Shown piece after piece: positions 18,074 through 29,510 of a DNA stretch of 64,000 nucleotides. Made by a program: the position numbers and the translations under genes. A model generated the notes under the pieces. That model saw only the letters and a list, made by a program, of their open reading frames with translations, did no database searches and was not told the DNA's origin. The stretch is taken from NCBI RefSeq assembly GCF_014138285.1, contig NZ_JACGXN010000003.1:186001-250000 (forward strand), given 5' to 3'. The stretch is from Phyllobacterium myrsinacearum (lineage in GTDB: Bacteria; Pseudomonadota; Alphaproteobacteria; Rhizobiales; Rhizobiaceae). Position 1 is the stretch's first letter. Every line of letters starts with the position of its first letter.

Positions 18074-18934
18074 TTAGGCCGCACGCCTCAACACTCTACG
18101 GATGTGTTGGGCGAAGGCCTTTGTCGCGGGTGATTGATCAGACTCTGTAAAGGCGAGTGAAATCCCCAGACTGGGGAGCGCTGGCAGTGGATTTCCGAGA
18201 ACGTGCAGGTCGGATGGAACTGCCTGTTCGGTCATGACGCTGACCGCAAGGCCGGACCGTGTCACAGCAACCAATCCGGCAAGACTGTTGCTCGCATAGG
18301 AGATCCGGTATCGCTGCCCTACGCGCACCATGGCTTCACACGCGGCCTTGTGATCGATTGTATTGGAGGCAGAGAGCGCAAGCGGCACAGTATCGCCGAA
18401 GTTGCAAAGCTCGAACGTCGGTTGTCTGCCGACCCAGACCAGGGCCTCTGTCCAGACGACATCGTGGGAATCTGCCCAGCTGGACATTGACACAAGCGCA
18501 AGGTCGACCTGCTTCGAATGCAGAAGCTTTCGAAGTTGGTCCGTTGAAGCAGCGACGACCTTGATTTCAACATCCGGATGCGTCCGCCCAAAACTTTGGA
18601 GGAGCGATGGAAAAGTCGAAACCAGATAATCCTCGGGGCAGCCAAAAACGATAGAGCCACGCAAACCACCCCCCGAAAACGCTGTGATGGCTTCGTCGTG
18701 GATGCTGAGAATGCGCTCGGCATATTCCAGAAAGCGCTCACCGTTGCCGGTAAGGCGGACGCCGCTCCCGCCTCGATACAGGAGATCCTGACCGACGATC
18801 TCTTCCAGCCGCTGCATTTGCATCGTCACGGCCGATTGTGTCCGTCCGACTTGAACGGCCGCAGCACTGAGTGAACCCGAGCGCACGGCATGAACAAATG
18901 TGACAAGCAAACGCAGGTCGAGCGGCGGTTTCAT
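18074..18934 (-). CDS. dgdR: LysR-family regulator, DgdR-like
   Basis: A 286-residue LysR protein: N-terminal helix-turn-helix (LLVTFVHAVRSGSLSAAAVQ, then TQSAVTMQMQRLEE) and an effector-binding domain. It is divergent from dgdA with 95 bases between. In Burkholderia (formerly Pseudomonas) cepacia, dgdR encodes a LysR-type repressor placed next to dgdA and relieved by dialkylglycines. The same layout here supports the name, although the sequence alone only gives the LysR family. The shared promoter region is AT-rich around 18935-18985. Confidence 0.8.
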   Translation of the reverse strand: MKPPLDLRLLVTFVHAVRSGSLSAAAVQVGRTQSAVTMQMQRLEEIVGQDLLYRGGSGVRLTGNGERFLEYAERILSIHDEAITAFSGGGLRGSIVFGCPEDYLVSTFPSLLQSFGRTHPDVEIKVVAASTDQLRKLLHSKQVDLALVSMSSWADSHDVVWTEALVWVGRQPTFELCNFGDTVPLALSASNTIDHKAACEAMVRVGQRYRISYASNSLAGLVAVTRSGLAVSVMTEQAVPSDLHVLGNPLPALPSLGISLAFTESDQSPATKAFAQHIRRVLRRAA

Positions 18935-19026
18935 ATTAATTTTCCTAATATCTCAATCATAAAACTATCAATTTTACTGGCCCTGTACCAGCCGATAGAG
19001 TCCGCCGGGAAAACTTTCCGAGGTGA

Positions 19027-20346
<1,320 letters not shown>

Positions 20347-20748
20347 GCCGACTGCAACAGGTAGCGGAGCGCCGCCCTCGTTGCGTTATTGTGCGACAAA
20401 ATCCGCGAACCCGCGTATCAATTGAAGAATACCGTTGCCATTCAAAGTCAGTGATATGCGAGCAAGGCTTCGAAAGCGGTCTGTTCAGCGCGATGACTCT
20501 CGGCGTCGTTGGACCGATATACCATGTGCTATTTTTTGGTGTGCCGTTATGGGTAAGAATCTCCAGTCATTCGTTGCATCAGCGTTTTTATATCCTACGC
20601 TCAAGACGGCAGTTAACGATTGTGGTTCGAACTATCCGATAATTGCAGTTGGTTCGAGATTGCTCTAGGGTCCGATCTGTTCAAACAATCCGTCAAGCCA
20701 ACATAGATGTAGCCAGACGATCCCTGTAATTCGAATTGGTTTTGGTAA
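20347..20748. other. Intergenic stretch before the iron-uptake cluster
   Basis: About 400 bases holding the promoter of the sigma-factor gene. No coding frame with support. I looked for a Fur-, RirA- or Irr-type iron box and saw no convincing one, so iron control of this cluster is not shown by sequence here. Confidence 0.5.
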
Positions 20749-21261
20749 ATGGTGGCGGAAGACAGGCCTTCTCTGCTGCATATATTGACATTGCACTACA
20801 GCGACCTTGTCAGGCATCTGACCCGCAAGCTGGGCAGTGCCGCGTCGGCAAAGGACGTTGCGCAAGATACCTATTTGCGCCTGCAGCATGTATCACCCGA
20901 TACCCATGTTCAGAGCCCACGCGCCTACGTGTTCCGGATTGCAGATAATATTGCAGTCGACCACCTGCGCAGCGAAGCATCCCGCGCGCGCTATATTACC
21001 TCCTCAGAAGTACCGGATCAGGCGGTCGATGAGCCTTTACCAGATAGGGTCATTGATTATCGACAGCGCCTGACAATACTGGAACAAGCCATTGCAGAGC
21101 TCCCGCCGAAATGTCGTGAGGTTTTCCTGATGCATAAATATGATGACCTCACGCACGTCGAGATCGCCTCCGAATTGGGAATTTCGCGTAGCATGGTCGA
21201 AAAGCACGTCATGAAAGCCCTTGCACACTGCCGCAGCCGGCTCGGCGATCTGTTGGATTAA
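20749..21261 (+). CDS. ECF sigma factor, FecI-like
   Basis: A 170-residue extracytoplasmic-function sigma factor. Region 2 (about 13-80) contains KDVAQDTYLRL and the -10 recognition part SPRAYVFRIADNIAVDHLRSE. Region 4 (about 110-165) contains LPPKCREVFLMHKYDDLTHVEIASELGIS. It is followed by a FecR gene and a TonB-dependent receptor with an STN domain, the standard cell-surface signalling set: ferric siderophore at the receptor signals through FecR to free this sigma factor, which transcribes the receptor gene. Confidence 0.93.
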   Translation: MVAEDRPSLLHILTLHYSDLVRHLTRKLGSAASAKDVAQDTYLRLQHVSPDTHVQSPRAYVFRIADNIAVDHLRSEASRARYITSSEVPDQAVDEPLPDRVIDYRQRLTILEQAIAELPPKCREVFLMHKYDDLTHVEIASELGISRSMVEKHVMKALAHCRSRLGDLLD

Positions 21262-21362
21262 ATAATTGTCAAAGCCAGATGAGGTATCTGGCCTCCCCAC
21301 TCGTCTAGTTCATGTGAAGCCAGAGAAAGAACAGCTCTCTTGCCATTGCCCCCGGTGCCCTG

Positions 21363-22322
21363 ATGGCTCAAGCCAACAATGAAATCTCCAGCACTATGAC
21401 CCGCAACACCGCCCTTGCGTGGTTCGTGAAGATCAATTCCGGCGATGCTTCGCAGTCTGACCGGCATGAACTGGACATTTGGCTTGCAGCGGATGGTGCT
21501 CATGCACGTGAGTACGAAAAACTGTCAGCGATATGGTCAGCACTCGATGCCATGCCCGATCCGCGTGCGGGCGTCCGGAGCACTCCCTCCCGGACACCAA
21601 CCATATCGCGCCGCATGTTTATCGGCGCCGCAACGCTGGCAATTGCTGGTGGTGGAACTGTATGGTTCGCCGGTTTGCCTGATTTCGTGACCAGCGATCA
21701 TTATACAGGGACATCCGAACTCAAAACCGCAACTTTGACAGACGGAAGCTTCATCAATCTTGATGCCGATACGGCGCTTTCAGTGGAGTTTACCTCAACG
21801 GTGCGACGCATCGTGCTACAGCGCGGGCGCGCCTTCTTCAAAGTTGCGAAGGATGCGAGCCGGCCTTTTATTGTTGAAGCCAGTCAAGGCAGCATAACGG
21901 CGCTTGGCACTGAGTTCGTTGTTCATCTTAGCCCGGAAGACGTTACTGTCGCGGTTCAGGAAAGCGCCGTTTCCGTGGCGCCCCGGATGGACGCAACTGC
22001 CGCCCGGATTGAAGCTGGTGAAGCCATTTCCTATGGCCCCTCCGGCCTAGGCGATATCCGCCGGGACGCGAGTGAAACAGAAACCGCATGGCAGCGCGGC
22101 AAGTTGATCTTTGAGGATCAGCCACTGCGCAAAGTTATTGCCGACCTTAACCGCTATCGCAGCGGTACCATCCGGATCACAGACAAAAGCCTGCTTGATC
22201 TGCATGTCAGTGGCATTTTCGATATTAGCAATCCTGATGGCGTGCTTGACGCCATCATTGGGACATTGCCCGTAAAGAGCATTCAGTTGACGCGCTATCT
22301 CGTGCTCCTGCGCCCCGCATAA
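21363..22322 (+). CDS. FecR-family anti-sigma factor/sigma regulator
   Basis: A 319-residue inner-membrane signal transducer. The cytoplasmic N-terminal domain (about 15-60, TALAWFVKINSGDASQSDRHEL...) binds the sigma factor. A membrane segment follows (about 84-102, RRMFIGAATLAIAGGGTVWF). The periplasmic FecR domain has TATLTDGSFINLDADTALSV, and a C-terminal domain (FEDQPLRKVIADLNRY) contacts the receptor's STN domain. An internal ATG at 21396 is an alternative start. The twin-arginine-like RR before the membrane helix is common in FecR proteins. Confidence 0.92.
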   Translation: MAQANNEISSTMTRNTALAWFVKINSGDASQSDRHELDIWLAADGAHAREYEKLSAIWSALDAMPDPRAGVRSTPSRTPTISRRMFIGAATLAIAGGGTVWFAGLPDFVTSDHYTGTSELKTATLTDGSFINLDADTALSVEFTSTVRRIVLQRGRAFFKVAKDASRPFIVEASQGSITALGTEFVVHLSPEDVTVAVQESAVSVAPRMDATAARIEAGEAISYGPSGLGDIRRDASETETAWQRGKLIFEDQPLRKVIADLNRYRSGTIRITDKSLLDLHVSGIFDISNPDGVLDAIIGTLPVKSIQLTRYLVLLRPA

Positions 22323-22427
22323 TAGCTTTCTTTATATTATGATGAATATTTTCATGTTTTAAGGTGAGGTAGCTATCACCTGGACTCGTCTTGGCATCGG
22401 AGAGACGCAATCTGCGTTTCGGGCGAC

Positions 22428-24932
22428 ATGATACAGATGCGAAGCGAGGGTAGTATGCGGGGGCTTGGGAAGTTTGGTTTGGATAAGGCGGGGTATCGCG
22501 CGCGCCAATTGAGTATGGCACTGTTAACGACAGTAGCGTTTTATCCCGTCGCAATGGCTCATGCGCAAACGGCCGGGCCCGCCCAGGCAGGTGAGATATC
22601 CTACTCCATCCCTGCCACCTCCTTAAGCCACGCTCTTGCCGCCTACGGCGAACGAAGCAATCTTCAGGTGCTCTACACCGCGGACCTTGCCAAGGGCCGT
22701 AATTCGCCCGGCGTTTCCGGTAATTTCGCTCGGGAAGATGCATTGCGTCGGCTGCTGGCCGGAACCGGACTAAGTTACCGGTTCACAAATGCCACTACCG
22801 TGACCCTGATTGAGCAAGCCTCCTCAGCGAGCACTTCGCCCGCACCGGATGGATCCATTGTTCTTGATCCGATCACAATCAGTTCTCGGGTTGAAAGCGC
22901 CTGGGGACCGGTTGACGGCTATGTTGCCAACCGCAGCGCGACGGGGACAAAGACAGACACACCGCTGATCGAAACCCCACAATCCATTTCTGTCATCACC
23001 AGCGATCAGATGAAGGCCCAAGCGGTCGATAGCCTCAACAGCGTCCTGCGATATACCCCCGGTGCCAGCGGCGATCTCTATGGAACGGACAATCGTGGTC
23101 TCGGTGTGATGTTGCGTGGCATGTCCAGTGCCAACGGCGTATTTTATCGCGATGGATTGCAATTGAAAGAAAGTAATTTCGTTCTGTTCACCGGATTGGA
23201 TCCGTACGGTGCCGAGCGCTACGAAATTCTGCGCGGCCCGGCATCGGTTCTTTACGGTCAGGCAGCGCCCGGTGGGCTGATCAACTATGTGAGCAAGCGT
23301 CCGACTGAAGAGAAGGTCAACGAGATTTCATTCAGCGCCGGCAGTTTCGACCGTTATGAAGGTAAGTTCGACCTCAGTGGTCCGCTCAATGCGGACAAAA
23401 CATTGCTTTATCGTCTTGTTGGTCTCGTCAGAGACGGAAACACTCAAATCGATTTCGTCAAGGACGACCGCATCTTTATCGCCCCATCCATCACGTGGAA
23501 GCCTGATGAAAACACAAGCCTGACCGTTCTGGCCAACTATCAGAGAGACCGGTCAGGATGGGCCATGCAGTATCTTCCAGCCGACGGCACCGTCCGCCCG
23601 AGCAGTGTGGGGTTCGGCAAAATTCCTGCCAGTCGTTTTGTCAGCGAGCCGTCCTTCGACTCCTACAACAATACACAGGCATCGATTGGCTATGAGTTCG
23701 AGCACCGTTTCAACGAGACGTGGAAAATCCGCCAGAACGCACGCTACGTCTGGTTCAAGCACGACGAGGAAGGTGTTTTTGGTTTTGGACTTGAGCCTGA
23801 CGGCGAAACTTACAACCGATACGCCGATGTCGGCGGTACAAGCCTTAACGGTGTCACCGTCGACACGCAGGCACTGGCCGAGTTCGACACCGGTAAACTC
23901 GATCATAAGTTCCTGATGGGTGTCGATTATACCCGCTACAATTATCGTGACTATGCGTCCAGTGCAAACGTAGGCCAGCTCAATATCTATCACCCTGTGT
24001 ATGGCAACCCCGTAACGGATATTACACCCTATCAGGATGCAAATACGCATCTGCAACAGGTAGGGCTCTACGCTCAGGACCAGATTACCCTGGACAAATG
24101 GCACCTGACTTTGGGTGGTCGCTATGATTGGGCCAATGCGTCAATCGACAATCCCTACAATGTCGATCATCCCTCGCTGAAGCGGGACGACAAAGCATTC
24201 AGCGGACGTGCCGGTCTCGTCTATCTCGCCGACAATGGACTTGCTCCCTATGTGAGCTATTCCGAGTCTTTCCAACCGACGAGCAACGTAGATACAAATG
24301 GCAACTTGCTCCCTCCGGAGACGGGAAAACAATACGAAATTGGGATCAAGTATCAACCGACTGGCTGGAATTCATTCATCACCTTGTCTGCCTTCGATCT
24401 CACACGCCAGAACGTCGCCCGTTATGGCGGCGTGGGACGTCCCGATGATGTTCTGGCGACGGGCGAAATACGGTCCCGCGGCATAGAGCTCGAAGGCGTT
24501 GCCAGTCTTGGCTCCGGCCTCGATCTCAGGCTCGCCTACACCTATCTCGATACGGAGATTACCAGCCCGACAGAGGTTGACGCTGAAACAGGAACCAGCA
24601 ATCAGGGCAACACACCCTTTGGTGTTCCCACCCACAGCGCTTCACTGTGGGCGGACTACAAGGTTCAGAACGGTGTATTGGAAGGCCTCGGACTTGGTGC
24701 TGGCGTACGTTATGTCGGCGCGACATTCGGAAATGACGCCAACACGTTCAAGGTTCCCGCCGTCACGCTGTTCGATGCTGCCATCAGCTACAACTGGAAA
24801 GACCTGCAGTTCCAGCTGAATGCAAGCAACCTGTTCGACAAGAAGTATGTCGCCTCCTGTTTCAATGAAAGTTACGGATGTTTCTATGGCGAAGGACGGA
24901 AGCTGACGGGTTCCATGAAGTATCACTGGTAA
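22428..24932 (+). CDS. TonB-dependent siderophore receptor with STN signalling domain
   Basis: An 834-residue outer-membrane receptor. After the signal peptide (ending AHAQ) comes an STN domain (about 55-120, IPATSLSHALAAYGERSNLQVLY), which signals to FecR. The plug follows (TDTPLIETPQSISVITSDQM, then YEILRGPASVLYGQAAPGGLINYVSK), then a 22-strand barrel ending in aromatic W (SMKYHW). The plug wording is that of the FhuA/FoxA/FhuE ferric-hydroxamate branch, which agrees with the FhuD and FhuB genes downstream. ATG 22455 with GAGGG upstream is an alternative start. The exact siderophore cannot be told. Confidence 0.93.
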   Translation: MIQMRSEGSMRGLGKFGLDKAGYRARQLSMALLTTVAFYPVAMAHAQTAGPAQAGEISYSIPATSLSHALAAYGERSNLQVLYTADLAKGRNSPGVSGNFAREDALRRLLAGTGLSYRFTNATTVTLIEQASSASTSPAPDGSIVLDPITISSRVESAWGPVDGYVANRSATGTKTDTPLIETPQSISVITSDQMKAQAVDSLNSVLRYTPGASGDLYGTDNRGLGVMLRGMSSANGVFYRDGLQLKESNFVLFTGLDPYGAERYEILRGPASVLYGQAAPGGLINYVSKRPTEEKVNEISFSAGSFDRYEGKFDLSGPLNADKTLLYRLVGLVRDGNTQIDFVKDDRIFIAPSITWKPDENTSLTVLANYQRDRSGWAMQYLPADGTVRPSSVGFGKIPASRFVSEPSFDSYNNTQASIGYEFEHRFNETWKIRQNARYVWFKHDEEGVFGFGLEPDGETYNRYADVGGTSLNGVTVDTQALAEFDTGKLDHKFLMGVDYTRYNYRDYASSANVGQLNIYHPVYGNPVTDITPYQDANTHLQQVGLYAQDQITLDKWHLTLGGRYDWANASIDNPYNVDHPSLKRDDKAFSGRAGLVYLADNGLAPYVSYSESFQPTSNVDTNGNLLPPETGKQYEIGIKYQPTGWNSFITLSAFDLTRQNVARYGGVGRPDDVLATGEIRSRGIELEGVASLGSGLDLRLAYTYLDTEITSPTEVDAETGTSNQGNTPFGVPTHSASLWADYKVQNGVLEGLGLGAGVRYVGATFGNDANTFKVPAVTLFDAAISYNWKDLQFQLNASNLFDKKYVASCFNESYGCFYGEGRKLTGSMKYHW

Positions 24933-24940
24933 TCAGATCC

Positions 24941-25822
24941 GTGAGTGCAAGAGGCATATCCGCGGGGATCACACGGCGCGTCTGCCTTGGCGGCATGGCA
25001 TTTGCCTGGCTGGCGGGCAATGCTTCTCGAGCTCAGACCGGCACACCGGAACGTATTGCCTGTCTCGAATGGACATCCGCCGAGATGGCAATCTCTCTCG
25101 GTTTGGTGCCGCTTTGCCTTTGTGATCTCAGGGGATATGAGGATTGGGTCGTTGCGCCGGACCTTGCCTCATCAATTCTCGACCTGGGATCGCGCAGTGA
25201 ACCCAACCTTGAAATGCTACGCGATCTGCAACCGCATCTCATTACCGGAGCCTATGGCTACGGTCTGGAGGAAAGCGACTTCAAGCGGTTCGCGCCCACA
25301 TTCAATGTACCATTCTATGACGGAACGATGGCTCCCTATGCTCAGGCCCAGAAGGAAACCCGACGGCTGGGAGCCATACTCGGACGATCCGCCGAGGCAG
25401 AAGCCCTCGTCTTTCGTGTCGAGAACACCGTGGCACATGTTCGGGAGCAGATGGGTAACCGGGCAACACGGCCGCTCTGCATTGTCAGTATGTTCGACGA
25501 CAGGCATGTACGTGTTTACGGTGCAGGAAGCCTCTTTCAAGACATACTGAGCAAGCTTGGCCTCACCAATGCCTGGACAAAGGAAACCAACACATGGGGC
25601 TTCTCTTCCGTTGGTATTGAGGAACTGGTCTCCATTGGCGATGCAACACTGATCTCGCTTGATCCCATCCCCAAACACGTGAAGATCCGGATCGATCAAA
25701 GCACGCTTTGGAATAACCTGCCTTGTGTCAGAAACGGCAAGGTGATCACCATTCCGGCAGTTTGGCCCTTTGGCGGCCTGGCCGCAGCTGAACGCTTTGC
25801 GAGCCTGTTGGCAATGACATGA
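24941..25822 (+). CDS. fhuD: Ferric siderophore-binding periplasmic protein, FhuD-like
   Basis: A 293-residue class III binding protein with the two-lobed, helix-linked fold of FhuD. It has an N-terminal export signal (RRVCLGGMAFAWLAGNASRAQ, arginine pair near residue 14), a first lobe (RIACLEWTSAEMAISLGLVPLCLCD) and a C-terminal lobe with VGIEELVSIGDATLISLDP. The GTG at 24941 lies just after the receptor stop; an open extension to 24878 would overlap the receptor gene and lacks support. The stop overlaps fhuB by four bases (ATGA). It delivers ferric hydroxamates to FhuB. Confidence 0.88.
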   Translation: MSARGISAGITRRVCLGGMAFAWLAGNASRAQTGTPERIACLEWTSAEMAISLGLVPLCLCDLRGYEDWVVAPDLASSILDLGSRSEPNLEMLRDLQPHLITGAYGYGLEESDFKRFAPTFNVPFYDGTMAPYAQAQKETRRLGAILGRSAEAEALVFRVENTVAHVREQMGNRATRPLCIVSMFDDRHVRVYGAGSLFQDILSKLGLTNAWTKETNTWGFSSVGIEELVSIGDATLISLDPIPKHVKIRIDQSTLWNNLPCVRNGKVITIPAVWPFGGLAAAERFASLLAMT

Positions 25823-27825
25823 TCCGCTTGCCGCATTCATCCGCTCATCCCGCAAGTTCGCGCAACCGCAATCTTGCTCTGCTGGTTCTCTTGCCGGCGC
25901 TGCTTGCTGCCATACTCTCCTATGTCGCATTGAACCATCTGCTGCCCTCTGATCAGTGGTGGCAGTCTTTCCGCGCAACAGATTTGACCGATCCAAATCA
26001 GCTCATCTTTCGCTACTCTGCGTTACCCCGCCTCTTCATCGCGCCTTTGGTCGGTGCCGCGCTCGGTCTGACCGGGACGATCCTTCAGCAGGTTCTGCGC
26101 AATCCGCTTGCGGAGCCGACAACTGTTGGCACCAATGCAGGTGCAAGTCTCGCCATTGTCATCGCAACACTATACGCGCCATGGATGCTTGAGACCGGAA
26201 GAGAATGGGTCGCACTGGCCGGCGGAACTGTCACAACGGCGATTGTCTTCATGCTTGCCAAAGGGCGATCGTTTTCGCCCGTTACAATGATCATAGCCGG
26301 ATTGATCATCAGCCTGACATGCAGCTCGGCGAGCTCGCTTTTGATGGCGCTTAATCGGGAATACTCGGAAGAACTGTTCATCTGGCAGAGCGGTTCTCTG
26401 GTACAGAACGGCGGTGACGCCATTTTCAAGCTTCTGCCTTGGGTTGTTGGTGGTCTTTTAGCATCTTTTGCGCTCTTGCGGCCGCTCTTGCTGCTGGAGC
26501 TCGACGATGAAAGCACGCAAAGCCTTGGCTCACGGCCAACGCTTGTCAGACTGTCCAGCATGTTTATTGCAGTCGTTCTCAGCACCATGGTTGTCGCATC
26601 AGTCGGCGTCATCAGTTTTATCGCTCTCGCTGCTCCGGCAGTGGTGCGCATGTGTGGTGCGCGAACACTACGCCAACGGTTAACGTGGGCACCTTTGGCC
26701 GGAGCATCCCTCCTGTGGCTGACTGATCGCCTGGTCCAGATGGCCCCCTTTCCTTCCGAAGTTCCGACTGGCACTGCAACGGCACTCTTCGGTGCCCCGC
26801 TGTTGTTGCTGTTGCTGATTAAATTGCGCCCCGCCGCAATCACCGCACGTCCCTCCCACGTGTCAGTCCGAACAGTAAATACAAGGTTGCGATTGGGTAT
26901 GATGCTTGGGCTATTGATCCTTGTGCTGGTTGTTGTCTTTATGTTCGGCAGAAGCGCGGGCGGCTGGTATTGGCTTCAACCTTCGGACGTTTCAAACCTG
27001 CTTGATCTGCGCGGTCCACGGACTTTGACCGCACTGGGTACCGGTATGATGCTTGCACTTGCGGGTACATTGATGCAACGCATGACCGGAAACGCAATGG
27101 CGGCCCCCGAAGTGCTTGGAGTATCTGGCGGAGCCACGGTCGGGGTTCTTGCGGTGATGCTCCTCACCAGTGGCGTCAATCGTTCATTGACGTTTACTGC
27201 CGCCGCTGCCGGCGCCCTAGCAACACTTTTCATGCTGCTTTTCTTCGGACGGCAAAAACGGTTTTCCGCCGACCGGCAATTGCTGGCGGGCGTTTGCATC
27301 GCAACAATTTCTTCATCCATTGCCGCTGTCTTCATAGCCGGCGGCGATCAGAGGATCGACTTTCTGCTAGCCTGGATGTCCGGCTCTACCTATCACGCCA
27401 GTCCGATGGATGCGGTCGTTGCGATTATTACTGCAGTGCTCCTGCTTGCCATCATTCCGCTCACGGCACGATGGCTCGACATTCTGCCCCTCGGCGGTTC
27501 AAGCGCGCGCGCGCTTGGCGTGAATTTGCCGCTCGCCCATGTGATTCTGATGCTTCTGGCAGCTATACCGGCCGGAATAGCAACCCTGCTGATTGGTCCG
27601 CTCAGTTTTGTCGGATTGATGGCGCCCCATCTTGCGCGCTTTCTGGGATTCCAGCGGGCAATTCCGCAGCTTTTCGCGTCTGCCGTTATCGGCGGGCTCA
27701 TTCTGGTCAGCGCCGACTGGATGGGCCGTACACTGATCTTCCCCTGGCAAATACCGGCAGGACTTTTGGCCGCCTTTGCCGGTGGTCCCTACTTCATGGT
27801 GCTGATGCTAAAAGACAGAAGATGA
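25819..27825 (+). CDS. fhuB: Fused siderophore ABC permease, FhuB-like
   Basis: A 668-residue permease made of two fused FecCD-type halves (about 1-335 and 350-668), the arrangement typical of FhuB (about 660 residues) and unlike the separate FepD/FepG pair. Each half has the conserved pattern PRLFIAPLVGAALGLTGTILQ / PRTLTALGTGMMLALAGTLMQ followed by NPLAEPTTVGTNAGAS / NAMAAPEVLGVSGGAT. About 20 membrane helices are expected. No ATPase (FhuC) gene follows: the next gene is a kinase. FhuC must be supplied from elsewhere in the genome. Confidence 0.92.
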   Translation: MIRLPHSSAHPASSRNRNLALLVLLPALLAAILSYVALNHLLPSDQWWQSFRATDLTDPNQLIFRYSALPRLFIAPLVGAALGLTGTILQQVLRNPLAEPTTVGTNAGASLAIVIATLYAPWMLETGREWVALAGGTVTTAIVFMLAKGRSFSPVTMIIAGLIISLTCSSASSLLMALNREYSEELFIWQSGSLVQNGGDAIFKLLPWVVGGLLASFALLRPLLLLELDDESTQSLGSRPTLVRLSSMFIAVVLSTMVVASVGVISFIALAAPAVVRMCGARTLRQRLTWAPLAGASLLWLTDRLVQMAPFPSEVPTGTATALFGAPLLLLLLIKLRPAAITARPSHVSVRTVNTRLRLGMMLGLLILVLVVVFMFGRSAGGWYWLQPSDVSNLLDLRGPRTLTALGTGMMLALAGTLMQRMTGNAMAAPEVLGVSGGATVGVLAVMLLTSGVNRSLTFTAAAAGALATLFMLLFFGRQKRFSADRQLLAGVCIATISSSIAAVFIAGGDQRIDFLLAWMSGSTYHASPMDAVVAIITAVLLLAIIPLTARWLDILPLGGSSARALGVNLPLAHVILMLLAAIPAGIATLLIGPLSFVGLMAPHLARFLGFQRAIPQLFASAVIGGLILVSADWMGRTLIFPWQIPAGLLAAFAGGPYFMVLMLKDRR

Positions 27826-27878
27826 CCGTACTCCGGTAAATTGACGATCATTCCTAAATACTTTCGCGACATGGGGGG

Positions 27879-29051
27879 ATGAACGGTCTATCGTTGCTGA
27901 GGATCATAGAGGCAGAGCAATCGATCTGCCCTATTTCGTCCAGATCGGGCCAACCTTATTTCATGATCACTCTTCAGAATATCGAAGACGCGCAGAAACT
28001 CGCCCAGGCAATCGTTAATACGATTCCTGAGCCGTTCGTCGTTCTCGATGATCGCTTTCACGTCCTCGCTGTCAGCCGCTCGTTTTACGCTGCATTCAAG
28101 GTTGATCCCGAACACACGCACGGAAAATTGCTGTATTCACTCGGTGATGGGCAATGGGACATCCCTGCCCTGCGCATTCTTCTGGAAACCATCATCCCTG
28201 AGAAAACAGCCATGGACGGTTTTGAGGTAGAGCATGATTTCCCAAATATCGGCAAGCGAACCATGCTGCTTAATGCCCGCAAAGTGCTTTACGATGACAG
28301 CAGCATTTCGACCATCCTCCTTGCCTTCACCGATGTTACTGATCGCCGCGTCATAGAACGGGAGAAAGAGCATCTTCTCCAACAGACCGAAGAGCTCTTG
28401 CGGCAAAAGGATATGCTGCTTCAGGAGATGCAGCATCGTGTCGCCAACAGCCTGCAGATAATCGCGAGCATATTGCTGCTCAAGGCGCGCGCCGTCACGT
28501 CGGAGGAAACCCGGCTGCACCTGCAGGATGCACATCAACGCGTCATGTCTGTAGCCGAGGTCCAACGCCATTTGCACACATCCAACGGTATCGACCAGAT
28601 CGAAGTCGGCTCATACTTGTCGAAGCTGTGCGAGAGCCTCGCATCATCCATGATCGGCGAGACACGACCAATTATCGTTCGGTCGGTATCTGACAACGCT
28701 TGGATCGGCTCCGACAAGGCTGTCAGCCTTGGTTTGATCGTGACTGAACTTGTTATCAATGCGATCAAATATGCGTTTCCAACAACCAAGGATGGCGATG
28801 CCATTACGGTTGCCTACGAGATCGACACGGACGATTGGAAACTCAGCGTCTCCGACAATGGCATTGGCAAGAATACAATTACTGAAGCGACAAGCGTAGG
28901 CGGGCTAGGGACGGCTATCGTGCAAGCTTTGGTCAAACAGCTTGACGCTCAGATGAACGTGGACAGCAGTCCCGAGGGAACAAACGTGGCGATCACACGG
29001 GCAACCTTCGCATCGCGCTTGCCGCGAGCAGCACTCGTGGCCTCTCCCTAG
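27879..29051 (+). CDS. Soluble PAS/HisKA_2 sensor histidine kinase
   Basis: A 390-residue kinase without membrane helices. A PAS domain (about 40-155: IVNTIPEPFVVLDDRFHVLAVS... FTDVTDRR) and a coiled linker lead to the HisKA_2 phosphoacceptor motif LLQEMQHRVANSLQII, with the histidine near residue 187. The ATPase domain has the N box (TELVINAIKYAF) and G1 (VSDNGIGK). This H-R-x-x-N-x-L-Q family is common in Hyphomicrobiales, often feeding general-stress or light/redox responses. No response-regulator gene is adjacent (orphan). ATG 27963 (MITLQNIEDAQK) is an alternative start. Confidence 0.88.
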   Translation: MNGLSLLRIIEAEQSICPISSRSGQPYFMITLQNIEDAQKLAQAIVNTIPEPFVVLDDRFHVLAVSRSFYAAFKVDPEHTHGKLLYSLGDGQWDIPALRILLETIIPEKTAMDGFEVEHDFPNIGKRTMLLNARKVLYDDSSISTILLAFTDVTDRRVIEREKEHLLQQTEELLRQKDMLLQEMQHRVANSLQIIASILLLKARAVTSEETRLHLQDAHQRVMSVAEVQRHLHTSNGIDQIEVGSYLSKLCESLASSMIGETRPIIVRSVSDNAWIGSDKAVSLGLIVTELVINAIKYAFPTTKDGDAITVAYEIDTDDWKLSVSDNGIGKNTITEATSVGGLGTAIVQALVKQLDAQMNVDSSPEGTNVAITRATFASRLPRAALVASP

Positions 29052-29510
29052 ATTTTTTCCTTTGAAAGTGCCGCTTGGGTGCTGTTTGATTGGTGCCTGC
29101 AGGGACATGTTCTCTGCCGCAAATTAAGCCTGTGACGACCAGTTTTAAATCTGAAAACTCCCAGAACCATGCAGCGACCTCGCCCGCAGACGCCGCCCGA
29201 GGATGGCTTGTATCGACCGATTGCCATCTCGACAAGCGAGCTTTTGCCGTAGCCGTTGGAGACCTGCCACTTCATCCGGCCATCCCTGTCAATTGCGACG
29301 ATATGCCGGTCCCTCTGGCCGGGAGGTCTATGACGCCATGACTTTGTCTGATGAATTGGGAAATGGACAATTCCAAACTATTTATGGGTATCCAACCACA
29401 CTATACAATTTTTGTGACGGGCAAGCGCTGTGTCGAGAAGCATAACGACGAATTGGCAATGGATTTCAGCGTCTGGAATGGCGCTATGGCTCTTTAAAAA
29501 AGGGAGCATC
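29052..29510. other. Intergenic stretch, no gene seen
   Basis: About 460 bases after the kinase gene. Overlapping short frames on both strands (for example 29090-29341 plus and 28993-29235 minus) show no recognisable domain and no good ribosome site. Marks the left edge of the accessory region. Confidence 0.45.
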
